From NCBI GenBank assembly GCA_001464385.1, contig LNFB01000231.1:1-50294 (forward strand): DNA of 50,294 nucleotides, given 5' to 3'. The position numbers were made by a program, and so were the translations under genes. Within the stretch, counting starts at the first letter, position 1. Each line of letters begins with the position of its first letter. Below, piece after piece: positions 8,509 through 16,871 of the stretch. The notes under the pieces are model-generated. The model made no database searches. It saw only the letters and a list, made by a program, of their open reading frames with translations, and was not told the origin of the DNA. This stretch comes from Deltaproteobacteria bacterium Ga0077550. Its GTDB lineage: Bacteria > Myxococcota_A > Polyangia > Nannocystales > Nannocystaceae.

Positions 8509-9183
8509 CTACTCGGCGGTGCCGAACAGCCGGTCCCAGATCGGCGTGATCGAGGCGAAGTTGCCGCCGCGCATGCTGGTGTGGTGCAGGTCGTGCTTGC
8601 GCGCGAGGAACCCGATCGTCCGCAGCCCGACGATCGGGATGTCGAGGCCGCAGTGGACCAGGATGTTGAGGAACGAGTACGCCCCGAACACGACGCCGAA
8701 GGCGGCGGGCGTCACCGGCCCGAGCGCGGCGGTGCAGACCATCAGCAGGAACAGCCCGAGGAAGGTCTCGAGCGGGTGCAGATACAGGCTGTCGACCGCG
8801 TTGGGGTGGCGCACGGTGTGGTGCACCGCGTGGACCTTCTTCAGCCACGCCCACTGGTGGAACGCGAACCGGTGCATCAGGTAGTAGAGGAAGTCGTACA
8901 CCAGCAGGATCGCGACGAGCTGCACGGCGGTGCGCCACATCGGCACGTCGGCCTCGGTGAACAGCAGGTCGTAGGCGCCGTACGCCATGGCGAACACCAG
9001 CGCCGCCGAGAAGGTCATGTTGGCGAACACGCGCACGTAGAGGCGCTTGCCGGAGACCTTGCGGTTGGGGTCGTCCTTGAGCCGACAGGGGGCGAGCACC
9101 GGCGTGCGGTAGGCGGCGGCCGCGACGAACATCAGCACGCCGGAGAGCGCGAGCACGATGAGCAGGGACGCGAGGAGCGACAT
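8509..9183 (-). CDS. sterol desaturase/fatty acid hydroxylase family protein
   Basis: 224-aa integral membrane di-iron oxygenase. Seen: several transmembrane stretches (about residues 5-25, 55-75, 85-105, 140-170) and the three His clusters of the family, HRFAFH (about 105), HAVHH (about 119) and HDLHH near the C-terminus, which bind the two irons. Length and motif spacing are normal. The family hydroxylates or desaturates sterols, carotenoids or fatty acids using O2; which substrate applies cannot be told here. It converges on the metallophosphoesterase gene with a 9-bp gap. Its ATG at 9183 is the first in frame. Confidence 0.88.
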   Translation of the reverse strand: MSLLASLLIVLALSGVLMFVAAAAYRTPVLAPCRLKDDPNRKVSGKRLYVRVFANMTFSAALVFAMAYGAYDLLFTEADVPMWRTAVQLVAILLVYDFLYYLMHRFAFHQWAWLKKVHAVHHTVRHPNAVDSLYLHPLETFLGLFLLMVCTAALGPVTPAAFGVVFGAYSFLNILVHCGLDIPIVGLRTIGFLARKHDLHHTSMRGGNFASITPIWDRLFGTAE

Positions 9184-9296
9184 CGGCCCGACCGTAGCAG
9201 CGGCGCGCCCGGGGCGGCCAGCGCCGGCGCCGGGAGCTGGCGCACGCCGCCGTGATCAGCGTCTCAAGTTCGGCGGGCTCGGGTCGATGGACCGCG

Positions 9297-9524
9297 ATGA
9301 TGTTGCGCGCCACCGACGGGATCGCGGGCAGCTTTGCGTCCGCGGCGCGCGGACTCGCCGCAGGTCAGGCGCGCTTCGCCGAGGCCAACGGGCGCGTCGT
9401 CAGCGAGCTGTCGCCGGAGGCGGTGGTCGAGCAGAAGCTCGCCCAGGCCCAGGTGCTCGCGGCGGCGAAGGTGCTTCGCGCCGCCGACGAGCTCACCGGC
9501 ACGCTCATCGACACGATCGCGTGA
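9297..9524 (+). CDS. small protein resembling the ends of flagellar rod/hook proteins
   Basis: 75 aa from ATG 9297 (GTG 9252 is an alternative). The N-terminal half (ATDGIAGSFASAARGLAAGQ) has the small-residue helical pattern of FlgB/FlgC/FlgG N-termini, and the C-terminal half (QVLAAAKVLRAADELTGTLI) closely resembles the rod-protein C-terminus (pattern ANAKVIxTADEMLGTLL). The whole central region of a rod protein is missing. There is no flagellar gene nearby. It may be a stand-alone coiled-coil protein related to rod ends; its role is unknown. The family link is by motif pattern only. Confidence 0.6.
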   Translation: MMLRATDGIAGSFASAARGLAAGQARFAEANGRVVSELSPEAVVEQKLAQAQVLAAAKVLRAADELTGTLIDTIA

Positions 9525-9536
9525 GCCTGCGGGCGG

Positions 9537-10784
9537 TCACGGCGTCGCCGCAGCGCCGGCCTCGGCTGCAGCGCCGGCCTCGGCCGCAGCGCCGGCCTCG
9601 GTCGCGATCAGGCCGTCGATGACGGCCGCGAGCAGTCCCGGCTCCATCGCGCCGCTCGACTTGTAGCCGTTGATGAGGAAGGTCGGCGTCGCGGTCAGGT
9701 CGATCTTCGTGCCCGACGCGATGTCCTCGGTGATCCGGTCCGCGGTCTTGGGGTCGACCATGCACCTGTCGAACGCGGCGAGGTCGAGCCCGAGCTTGGT
9801 CGCGGCCTCGCGGAGATCCTCGCGCTCGAGGTCGTCCTGGGCGCCGAAGAGGTGCTCGGCGTACTCCCAGAACTTGCCCTGGGCGCCGGCGCACTCGGCC
9901 GCGGCCGCGGCCCCGCACGCGTACTCGTGGCGGTCGTCGACGTTGGGGTTGCACGCCTTGCCGATCGGATAGTGGGCGAACACCACCTGGACGCGGTCCG
10001 GGTTGGCGGCGGCGTACTGCTCGACGCTGTGGAACAGCTTGGCGCAGTGCGGGCACTGGAAGTCGCCGAACTCGACGATCACGACCTCGGCGGAGTCGGG
10101 GCCCTTGCGGTGCGCGTTGGGCATGTCGACGACGTAGCGCGGCTTCTTGCGCAGCTCCTCGACGAGCAGCGGGAGCATCTCGGCCTCGACCTCGCGACGC
10201 AGGGTGTCGCGGCGCGCGTGGTACCAGCTCATGCTGCCGGCCACCGCCACGCCGAACACCACCGCCGCGACGATCGCCGGCGTGCCCAGCGAGTCGTCGA
10301 GCGCGTCGCGCCAGCCGACGTGCGGGTCGCGGACCCGCCACGCGAGCCACGCCAGCGTCGCGTTGATGCCGTACCAGGCGACGCAGAAGGGGCACCACGC
10401 GCCTTCCATCGTGGAGACGCCGGCCATCGCGACCGAGGCCCCCACGCTGACCATGGCGAGGACGACCAGCGCCTGGCGGAACGGATCCTCCCACTTCGCG
10501 CGGCGACCCCACGCGATCGCGGCGAGCACCGCCGTGGCGAGGGCACCGGCCCCGCCCAGGGTCGCGACCGGGATGCCGCCGAGGTCGCCGAAGCGCCCGG
10601 CGGTGATGCTGCAGCCGGTGGCCGAGAACCGGTGGCACGCCGTCGCGACGCCCGCGCGACCGGACTCGTAGTCGAGGTGCACCAGCGTCAGGTAGACGCC
10701 GTCGGCGACGCCGAGGAGCGCCACGAGCGTCGTCAACAGGAGCAGCCGCGAGCGGTTCGCATCCGACACGGCTGCCAGGCTCAT
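9537..10784 (-). CDS. VKOR-DsbA fusion (disulfide-forming oxidoreductase)
   Basis: 415 aa from ATG 10784 (GTG 10820 possible). The N-terminal half is a vitamin K epoxide reductase-like membrane domain: about four to five transmembrane segments, paired Cys in ACHRFSATGC, and the active-site motif WCPFC near residue 133. After a further transmembrane segment comes a DsbA-like thioredoxin domain with CPHC (about 245) and the cis-Pro in TPTFLINGYK. VKOR reoxidises the thioredoxin domain with quinone, so the fusion is a complete oxidase for exported proteins. The C-terminus has three tandem EAGAAA repeats. It lies 61 bp downstream of the third ATPase on the same strand and may share its transcript. 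Confidence 0.88.
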   Translation of the reverse strand: MSLAAVSDANRSRLLLLTTLVALLGVADGVYLTLVHLDYESGRAGVATACHRFSATGCSITAGRFGDLGGIPVATLGGAGALATAVLAAIAWGRRAKWEDPFRQALVVLAMVSVGASVAMAGVSTMEGAWCPFCVAWYGINATLAWLAWRVRDPHVGWRDALDDSLGTPAIVAAVVFGVAVAGSMSWYHARRDTLRREVEAEMLPLLVEELRKKPRYVVDMPNAHRKGPDSAEVVIVEFGDFQCPHCAKLFHSVEQYAAANPDRVQVVFAHYPIGKACNPNVDDRHEYACGAAAAAECAGAQGKFWEYAEHLFGAQDDLEREDLREAATKLGLDLAAFDRCMVDPKTADRITEDIASGTKIDLTATPTFLINGYKSSGAMEPGLLAAVIDGLIATEAGAAAEAGAAAEAGAAATP

Positions 10785-10845
10785 CGCGCGGGGCACGGCT
10801 GTCAAGGCGGAGGCTGTCACCCGTGGCGGCCGCGGTCGGTTCCCT

Positions 10846-13122
10846 TTAGGGGGCGGGCGCGACCGGGATCACGACGGCCCCGCGCGCGCGCAGGTCGGCC
10901 TCGCGGGGGCTGCCCGCGGCGACCACGAACACCTCGCGATCGACCAGCGCCGGGGACTCGGACATCGCCACCGCCAGCGGCGCGACGACCCGCTCCTCGA
11001 TGACGCGCTTGAGCGGCCGCGCGCCGCGGGTCGGGTGCCAGCCCGCCTGCGCGAGCGCGTCGCGGACGTCGTCGTCGACGACCAGCCGCAGGCGTCGGCG
11101 CAGCAGGCCGGTGCGCGCGGCGAGGTGCGCCAGCTCGAGCTCGACGATCCGGCGGATGTCCGCGGTCGCGAGGGCGCGGAACGGGATCACGTGGTCGATG
11201 CGGTTGAAGAACTCGGGCCGGAAGTGGGCGCGTACGGCCGCGACCACGTCGCCGTCGCCGGTGTCGCCGCCCAGGCCCACCGCGGTGCCACGGGCCACGC
11301 CGATGTTGCTGGTCATCACGATCAGCGTCATGCGGAAGTCGACCAGGCGCCCGTCGTGATCGGTGAGCCGCCCCTCGCCGAGGAGGCCCAGCAGGAGATC
11401 GAACACCGACGCGTGGGCCTTCTCGATCTCGTCGAACAGGACCAGGGACAGGGGCCGCTCGCGGACCCGCTCGACCAGGCTGCGCGTCCCCGGGCCGACG
11501 CCGAGCAGGCGCTGGGCCGAGCCTGGCAGCATGTACTCGCTCATGTCGACGCGGATCATCTTGTCGGCGGCGCCGAACATGTAGCGCGCGAGCTGCTTGG
11601 CGAGCTCGGTCTTGCCGACGCCGGTGGGTCCGACGAAGAACAGGCTCCCGACCGGTCGCTCGGGATCGTCGAGCCCGGCCTTGAGGCGCGTGAGCACGCG
11701 GGCCGCGGTCGAGCACGCGTGATCCTGGCCGACGACGCCGGCCCGCAGCCGCGCCGCGATGTGCTCGCGCCCGGCCTGCTTCGCGTCGGAGACCAGCTCG
11801 AGGGGCAGGCCCGTGATGCTGGCGAAGTCGCGGGACACCGCCTCGGCGTCGAGCTCGACCGGGGTCTCCGGTGGGTGCAGCTTGGCCAGCGCGTCGAGCA
11901 GACGGAACGCCTTGCCGGGGAACGCCAGATCGCGCTGGAACAGCTCGAGGTGCTGCACGAGTCGGCGCCAGCCCGTGCCGTCGACGCCCAGGTGCGGGTG
12001 CTCGCGCTGCTGCCACGTCGCGAGCATCTGCGGCATCGCCGACGGCGCGGGCGGCTCGATGCGCACGACGTGGAACAGGCCCAGGAGGTTGGGCGCGCGC
12101 TGGACGAGGCGCTCGTGCTCCTCGTGGGTGCACTCGGACAAGAGCGCGATGTCGCCGGCCACCACCGCGGGCAGCAACAGGTCGGCGATCGACGAGCGGC
12201 CGGTCTGGGCGGCGAGCACGGGCGCGAGGCGATCGAAGTACAGCACGTCGCCCTCGCCCGACAGCTCGGCGACGAGATCGAGGCAGCGCTGCTCCCACAT
12301 CCCGAGGTACTTCATGCCGGCGACGATGCGGTCGGCGGATGTCGCCCAGATCTTCGGCGTCGGGCCCTCGGCGTCGCGCTTGCCGAGCCACCGCGCCAGG
12401 GCCCGGATCCACGCGGTCTTGCCGGCGCCCGCCGGCCCCACCAGCAGCATCGAGCGCGGCCGCTCGCGGCAGAGCAGGGGTTGCTCGGCGGAGAAATCGA
12501 ACTGCCCGACGAGCCGGCGACCGACGCGTCGTTGCTCGCGCTCGACCAGGTCCTCGGCGATCGCATCCAGCACCGGGCGCGGCGCGGCGCTGCGGCGCTG
12601 CGGCGGCGAGCTGCGCCGACGCGACAGGGTCGGCGACCACTCGACGACCTGCTCGTCGTGGACGTCGCCCAGGGCGTAGACGTCCGCGGCGTGCTCGCCG
12701 AGCAGGGCGGTGGCGACGGCCTGGCGCAGGATGTCCGCCGCCATCTCGAGATCCTCGAGCACGAAGTTCCAGCCCATCGGCGGCACGACGACCTTGAAGC
12801 CGCCGGAGCGCAGCTCGGCCCAGAGGTAGCCGATGCGCACCGGGATCGCGCGGCGACCGATCACGACGCGCTTGCCGACGACCGTGCGCGGATGGACGGT
12901 GAGCTCGAGCCGACGCAGCGCGAGCGGCTCGCGCCAGTGGTACGCGGCCATGTCGGCGCTGGACTCCTCGATCGCGAGGGCGAGCTGCGAGAGCACCGCC
13001 TCGGCGTCGTCGCCGTAGCCGACCGGTGGCGCGTCGAACACCGCCGCCGAGGGCACCATGCGGCCGGTCATGCGGCCGTCGTGGTGGGTCTGCAGGTGGA
13101 CGCGGAAGGTGGGCCTCGTCAT
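10846..13122 (-). CDS. Clp-type double-AAA ATPase (third of three in the operon)
   Basis: 758 aa. The ATG at 13122 overlaps the upstream ATPase stop by 4 nt. The N-terminal part (about 1-190) is not a Clp-N domain; it has a beta-rich block and a GYLW...PPMGWNF segment that recalls the N-termini of the two sister proteins. AAA domain 1 has Walker A GPAGAGKT (about 235) but a degenerate Walker B (VLYFDRL). Domain 2 is complete: GPTGVGKT (about 503), LVLFDEIEKAH (about 565), MTSN sensor 1, FFNRIDH arginine finger, and GARPLKR sensor 2. No IGL/IGF loop for ClpP docking was seen, so it is probably ClpB-like and protease-independent. It lacks the release-factor-like tail of its sisters. Confidence 0.85.
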   Translation of the reverse strand: MTRPTFRVHLQTHHDGRMTGRMVPSAAVFDAPPVGYGDDAEAVLSQLALAIEESSADMAAYHWREPLALRRLELTVHPRTVVGKRVVIGRRAIPVRIGYLWAELRSGGFKVVVPPMGWNFVLEDLEMAADILRQAVATALLGEHAADVYALGDVHDEQVVEWSPTLSRRRSSPPQRRSAAPRPVLDAIAEDLVEREQRRVGRRLVGQFDFSAEQPLLCRERPRSMLLVGPAGAGKTAWIRALARWLGKRDAEGPTPKIWATSADRIVAGMKYLGMWEQRCLDLVAELSGEGDVLYFDRLAPVLAAQTGRSSIADLLLPAVVAGDIALLSECTHEEHERLVQRAPNLLGLFHVVRIEPPAPSAMPQMLATWQQREHPHLGVDGTGWRRLVQHLELFQRDLAFPGKAFRLLDALAKLHPPETPVELDAEAVSRDFASITGLPLELVSDAKQAGREHIAARLRAGVVGQDHACSTAARVLTRLKAGLDDPERPVGSLFFVGPTGVGKTELAKQLARYMFGAADKMIRVDMSEYMLPGSAQRLLGVGPGTRSLVERVRERPLSLVLFDEIEKAHASVFDLLLGLLGEGRLTDHDGRLVDFRMTLIVMTSNIGVARGTAVGLGGDTGDGDVVAAVRAHFRPEFFNRIDHVIPFRALATADIRRIVELELAHLAARTGLLRRRLRLVVDDDVRDALAQAGWHPTRGARPLKRVIEERVVAPLAVAMSESPALVDREVFVVAAGSPREADLRARGAVVIPVAPAP

Positions 13123-16100
13123 GGTGGGTCCTGCTCCGCGGACTCGGCGATCACTGCGTCGGGCCGGTACATCCACACCGTGCGCAGCACCGCGGCGAGC
13201 TCGCGGACGTGCAGGCGCAGGGCCAGGGCGATCGCGAAGTCCTCGACCTCGATCGGGGCGGGGCCGCCGTGGGGCGCGGGATCGAAGTGGTACGCGCGGA
13301 CCACCGGCGGCACGCCGTCGGGGTTCGGCGGCAGCGAGTCCGCCGGCACGCCCGACTCGAGGGCGGTGAGGAAGGCCAGGCGGGCCCCGTCCTGCGCCCA
13401 GAGGTGCGCCGACGCGGTGATCTCCGTGGCCGGCAGCACGCGCACGCGCACCACCTCGGTCGCCCCCGACACCGCGTGGCGCACGTGCGCGCCGTGCTCG
13501 GGGGCGAAGAAGCTCCGCACGCCGGGGCCGGTGATCCGCAGCACCACCGCGCGCGCAGCCTGCCCGAGGGTCAGCTCGAAGCGCGCCGCGTCGAACGGCT
13601 CGAGCACGTGGGTGCTGCCGTCGTCGAAGCTCGCGACGGCCTCGTCGACGGTGCCGCGGCCGCCGGCGTAGCCCTGCGCCAGCCACTCGAGCAGGCCCGG
13701 CCGCGCCCGCGCGAAGCGGCCCTCGGATCGCGAGTGGCTCACGCGTGACAGCTCGATCAACACCGCGTGCTCGCCGGCGTCGTCGGCATGCGCGGCGGCG
13801 TGCTCGAGCGCGCGGAGCTCGGCGAGCTGCGCGAGCACCTCGGGCCGCGTGCGCAGCGGGAGCTGCGGGATCTGGCCGCGCCGGGCGATCGTCCGGGCGT
13901 AGACCTCGAGACCGCTGTGGCCGTCGATCGTGATCCGCGAGATGCCGAACCGCTCGGCCTCGACGAGGTCGCCCTCGATCTCGCCGTCGGCCTGCGCCGT
14001 GAGCAGGGGGTCGTAGTCGGCCTGGGTCTGCAGGCGGTCGCGCAGCGCGACGAGATCGGCGCGCAGCGACTCGAGGTTGTACGCGGTCTCGGCCGCCGAG
14101 CGGTCGCCCGCCTGCGATCGCGACAGCACCACGCGCATCGTCGCCGCGAGGCGGGCCAGCGCCTCGCCGCCGAGCAGCGCCTCGGTCCGCGCGAGCGCGG
14201 CGGGGATCGACCTCCGCAGCCGACGCGCGTCGTAGGCCATGAGGTCGGCGAGCGATCCCGGCGTCGCGGTGACCTCGGCCTCGCGCAGGTGCTCGGCGTG
14301 CAGCGCCAGCTCGCCGCCGCGCACGTGCAGCCAGAACACGCGCAGCGCGGCCGCCGGGGCGCCGGCGATCTCGTCGGCGAGCCAGGCGCCGATGTGATCC
14401 TCGAGCCAGCGCTTGAGCGAGCGCGCGCCGTCGCGCTGGGCGAAGCCGCGGGTGACGACGAGGTCGACCACCGCCGGCGAGTGGCGCACGAAGATGTTGC
14501 GTTCGACGAGGCCCGCGCGGTCGAGCAGCATGCTCAGCTCGCGCTCGGCGATGCGGCGCGCGGTGGTCTCGGCGAGCGCGTCGAAGGTGACGATCCGATC
14601 GATGCGGTTGAACAGCTCGGGCGGGAAGAAATCGCGGACCGCTCGCTCGACGTCGCTCCGCGAGGCGCCGCCGTCGTCGCCGAAGCCCACCGAGGGGCCG
14701 CGGCGGGCCCCGAGGTTCGACGTGAGCAGCACGACGGTGTGGCTGAAGTCGACGAGCGTCCCGCTGGCGTCGGTGATGCGGCCGTCGTCGAACACCTGCA
14801 GCATGAGCCCGAGCACCGCGGGGTCGGCCTTGTCGATCTCGTCGAGGAGCACCACGCAGAACGGCTGCGAGCGCACGGGCGTCGTCAGCGTGCCGTCGGG
14901 GCGGAAGCGATCACCGACCAAGCGGGCCGGCGCGTCGGGGCCGGCGTACTCGCTCATGTCCAGGCGCACGAGCCGTCGCGCGTCCCCGTAGAGATACTCG
15001 GCGAGGCACTTGGCGAGCTCGGTCTTGCCGGTGCCCGTCGGGCCCGAGAACAGCAGCACGCCGTAGGGGCGACCCGCGTCCGCGAGCTGGGCCCGCATGC
15101 GCAGGAGCACGTCGGTCGTCGCCGCGATCGCGCGCGGTTGGCCGACGACCTGCCGGGCGAACGCACCGGAGACGGCCGCCGGGGCGAGCGATCGCTCGGG
15201 GACCAGCATCAGCTCGGGGATGCCGGTACGTCGCGCGAGCAGGCGGACGACGGCCTGCGGGCCCACCTCGGGCGGCTCGACGTCGGCTCCGAAGCGCGTG
15301 TCGACGAGGCTGCGGACGTGTGCCCGCGCGACGCCGGGCGCGGCGGTCACCGACGGCCAGACGCCGTGCTCGGCGAAGGCCTCGACCGCGTCCTTGGCCG
15401 CCCGCAGGCCACACCCGGTGAGCTCGCGGTAGCGACGGATCGCGTGGAGCTTCTGCCCCGCTGCGAGGTCGTGCTCGACCGCCCGAAGGGCGTGCGACCA
15501 GCCGAAGTCGCCCTTCGCGAGGGCCTCGAGCAGCTCGATGGACTTGCCGGGCAGCGCGGTGCCGCTGACCAACGCGCCGCCCTGCTCCGCGATCGTGCGG
15601 AACGCCCGCGGATCGAAGGCCACGCCGTGCTCGAGCTCGAGGGCGCGCGCGCGCTGGATGACGAGTCGGGCAGTGGTGGCCGCGTCGGTCGGCTCGACCC
15701 ACAGCACCGTGAACGCGGCGGCGAACTCGGGCGCGTCGTCCTGCAGCATCTGGTACTGCTCGGCCGTGCACTCGGCGACGACGGTCAGCTCGCCGCGCGC
15801 GACCGGCCCGCGGAAGAACGTCGCGAGCGAGCGATCGGCCTCGCGGCTCTCGCCGATGCGGCCCCACGCGTGGAGGTCGTCGACCCAGAGGATCGCGCGG
15901 TGGCTGCGGCACGCGTCGAGCAGATCGACGCAGCGCTGCTCCCACTGCCCGAGGTACGACATGCCCGCGATGATGCGGTTGCCGCGGACGAGCCACACCG
16001 CGTGGACGCGATCGAGGTTCCGGTGCAGCGCCCAACCGTCCGCGGCGAGCAGCTCGTGCACCAGGCCGTTCAGCAGCGTGGTCTTCCCGCAGCCGGTCGG

Positions 16101-16829
16101 TCCCACCAGCAGCACCGAGGTCTTGCGCGGGCCGCAGAGCAGCTGCGCCAGCTGTCCGTCGTAGGGCGCCCGCGGGGCCCCACGGGGGAGGCGCTCCTCG
16201 GCGGCGCGCTGGGTCTGGTCCGCGCCGAGCTCGGCGAGCAGCGCCTCGCCCCGCGTGCGCGGGCCCGATCCGACCCGCGGTGCGTCGTCCGGTGCGCGCG
16301 CGAGCCGATCGAAGAGGCTGTGCGGCGCGGCGTGGAAGGCCACGAGCTTGAGGCACTCGCGGCCACTCGACACCAGCGCGTCGATCTCCCAGTCCTCCAG
16401 CGCCGCCCAGCGATCGCGGAAGTACGCGAGTGCCTCGTCGGCGAGCAGGCGATCCTCGGCGTGGACGAACCACTCGGCCGAGCGCATCGGGTGGTACGCG
16501 ATCCACATCGGTGCGTCGTCGTCCCCCGTCGACCCGCGGCCGCGGGGCTCGAGCACCACGGGGAACCGCGCGCGAATGCGCCGTCGCGACTCGCCGACGA
16601 CGAGCTCGAGCGAGACGAACTCGAGCCTTCGCCCCGGCACGAACTCGAGGGCCTCGAGCTCCGCGGGCCACAGCTTGGCGATGGCCTTGCGCAGGGTGTC
16701 GGTGAGGCGCTGTTGCAGCTTCAGCGCGCTCGGCCCCTCGTGCGGCGCTGCGAGGTCGCCGAGCCGGAGCGGGGTCCAATGGAGGCGACCGCCGGCGCGA
16801 CGCTCGAAGATGGTGATGCGGAATTCCAT
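13119..16829 (-). CDS. Clp-type ATPase with L7/L12-like insert and release-factor-like tail (second of three)
   Basis: 1236 aa from ATG 16829 (a GTG lies immediately upstream). Domain order: unassigned N-terminal domain (about 1-170); AAA 1 with GPTGCGKT (about 248) and a DD Walker B (ILWVDDLHAW); an insert at about 455-485 (KLHAIRRYRELTGCG then LRAAKDAVEAF) matching the helix pattern of the ribosomal L7/L12 C-terminal domain; AAA 2 complete (GPTGTGKT about 599, VVLLDEIDKAD, LLTSN, LFNRIDR, GARSLKR); a helical region; and about 990-1135 a region like the PCRF part of release factors 1/2, with VVLRITGPG then EHGAH, where RF proteins have LRIEGP and E-GVHR. No GGQ is present. It overlaps the next gene by ATGA. 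Translation-linked remodelling is inferred. Confidence 0.8.
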   Translation of the reverse strand: MEFRITIFERRAGGRLHWTPLRLGDLAAPHEGPSALKLQQRLTDTLRKAIAKLWPAELEALEFVPGRRLEFVSLELVVGESRRRIRARFPVVLEPRGRGSTGDDDAPMWIAYHPMRSAEWFVHAEDRLLADEALAYFRDRWAALEDWEIDALVSSGRECLKLVAFHAAPHSLFDRLARAPDDAPRVGSGPRTRGEALLAELGADQTQRAAEERLPRGAPRAPYDGQLAQLLCGPRKTSVLLVGPTGCGKTTLLNGLVHELLAADGWALHRNLDRVHAVWLVRGNRIIAGMSYLGQWEQRCVDLLDACRSHRAILWVDDLHAWGRIGESREADRSLATFFRGPVARGELTVVAECTAEQYQMLQDDAPEFAAAFTVLWVEPTDAATTARLVIQRARALELEHGVAFDPRAFRTIAEQGGALVSGTALPGKSIELLEALAKGDFGWSHALRAVEHDLAAGQKLHAIRRYRELTGCGLRAAKDAVEAFAEHGVWPSVTAAPGVARAHVRSLVDTRFGADVEPPEVGPQAVVRLLARRTGIPELMLVPERSLAPAAVSGAFARQVVGQPRAIAATTDVLLRMRAQLADAGRPYGVLLFSGPTGTGKTELAKCLAEYLYGDARRLVRLDMSEYAGPDAPARLVGDRFRPDGTLTTPVRSQPFCVVLLDEIDKADPAVLGLMLQVFDDGRITDASGTLVDFSHTVVLLTSNLGARRGPSVGFGDDGGASRSDVERAVRDFFPPELFNRIDRIVTFDALAETTARRIAERELSMLLDRAGLVERNIFVRHSPAVVDLVVTRGFAQRDGARSLKRWLEDHIGAWLADEIAGAPAAALRVFWLHVRGGELALHAEHLREAEVTATPGSLADLMAYDARRLRRSIPAALARTEALLGGEALARLAATMRVVLSRSQAGDRSAAETAYNLESLRADLVALRDRLQTQADYDPLLTAQADGEIEGDLVEAERFGISRITIDGHSGLEVYARTIARRGQIPQLPLRTRPEVLAQLAELRALEHAAAHADDAGEHAVLIELSRVSHSRSEGRFARARPGLLEWLAQGYAGGRGTVDEAVASFDDGSTHVLEPFDAARFELTLGQAARAVVLRITGPGVRSFFAPEHGAHVRHAVSGATEVVRVRVLPATEITASAHLWAQDGARLAFLTALESGVPADSLPPNPDGVPPVVRAYHFDPAPHGGPAPIEVEDFAIALALRLHVRELAAVLRTVWMYRPDAVIAESAEQDPP

Positions 16830-16841
16830 CACGGGACCACG

Positions 16842-16871
16842 GCAGGGTTCACTGGGGCAGGGTTCACTGGG
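16842..16871. repeat. 15-bp tandem duplication spanning a stop codon
   Basis: GCAGGGTTCACTGGG occurs twice in tandem (16842-16856 and 16857-16871). On the minus strand each copy contains TGA, so the upstream ATPase gene effectively has its stop duplicated just before the next gene. It looks like a recent slippage duplication in the intergenic spacer. Confidence 0.75.
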
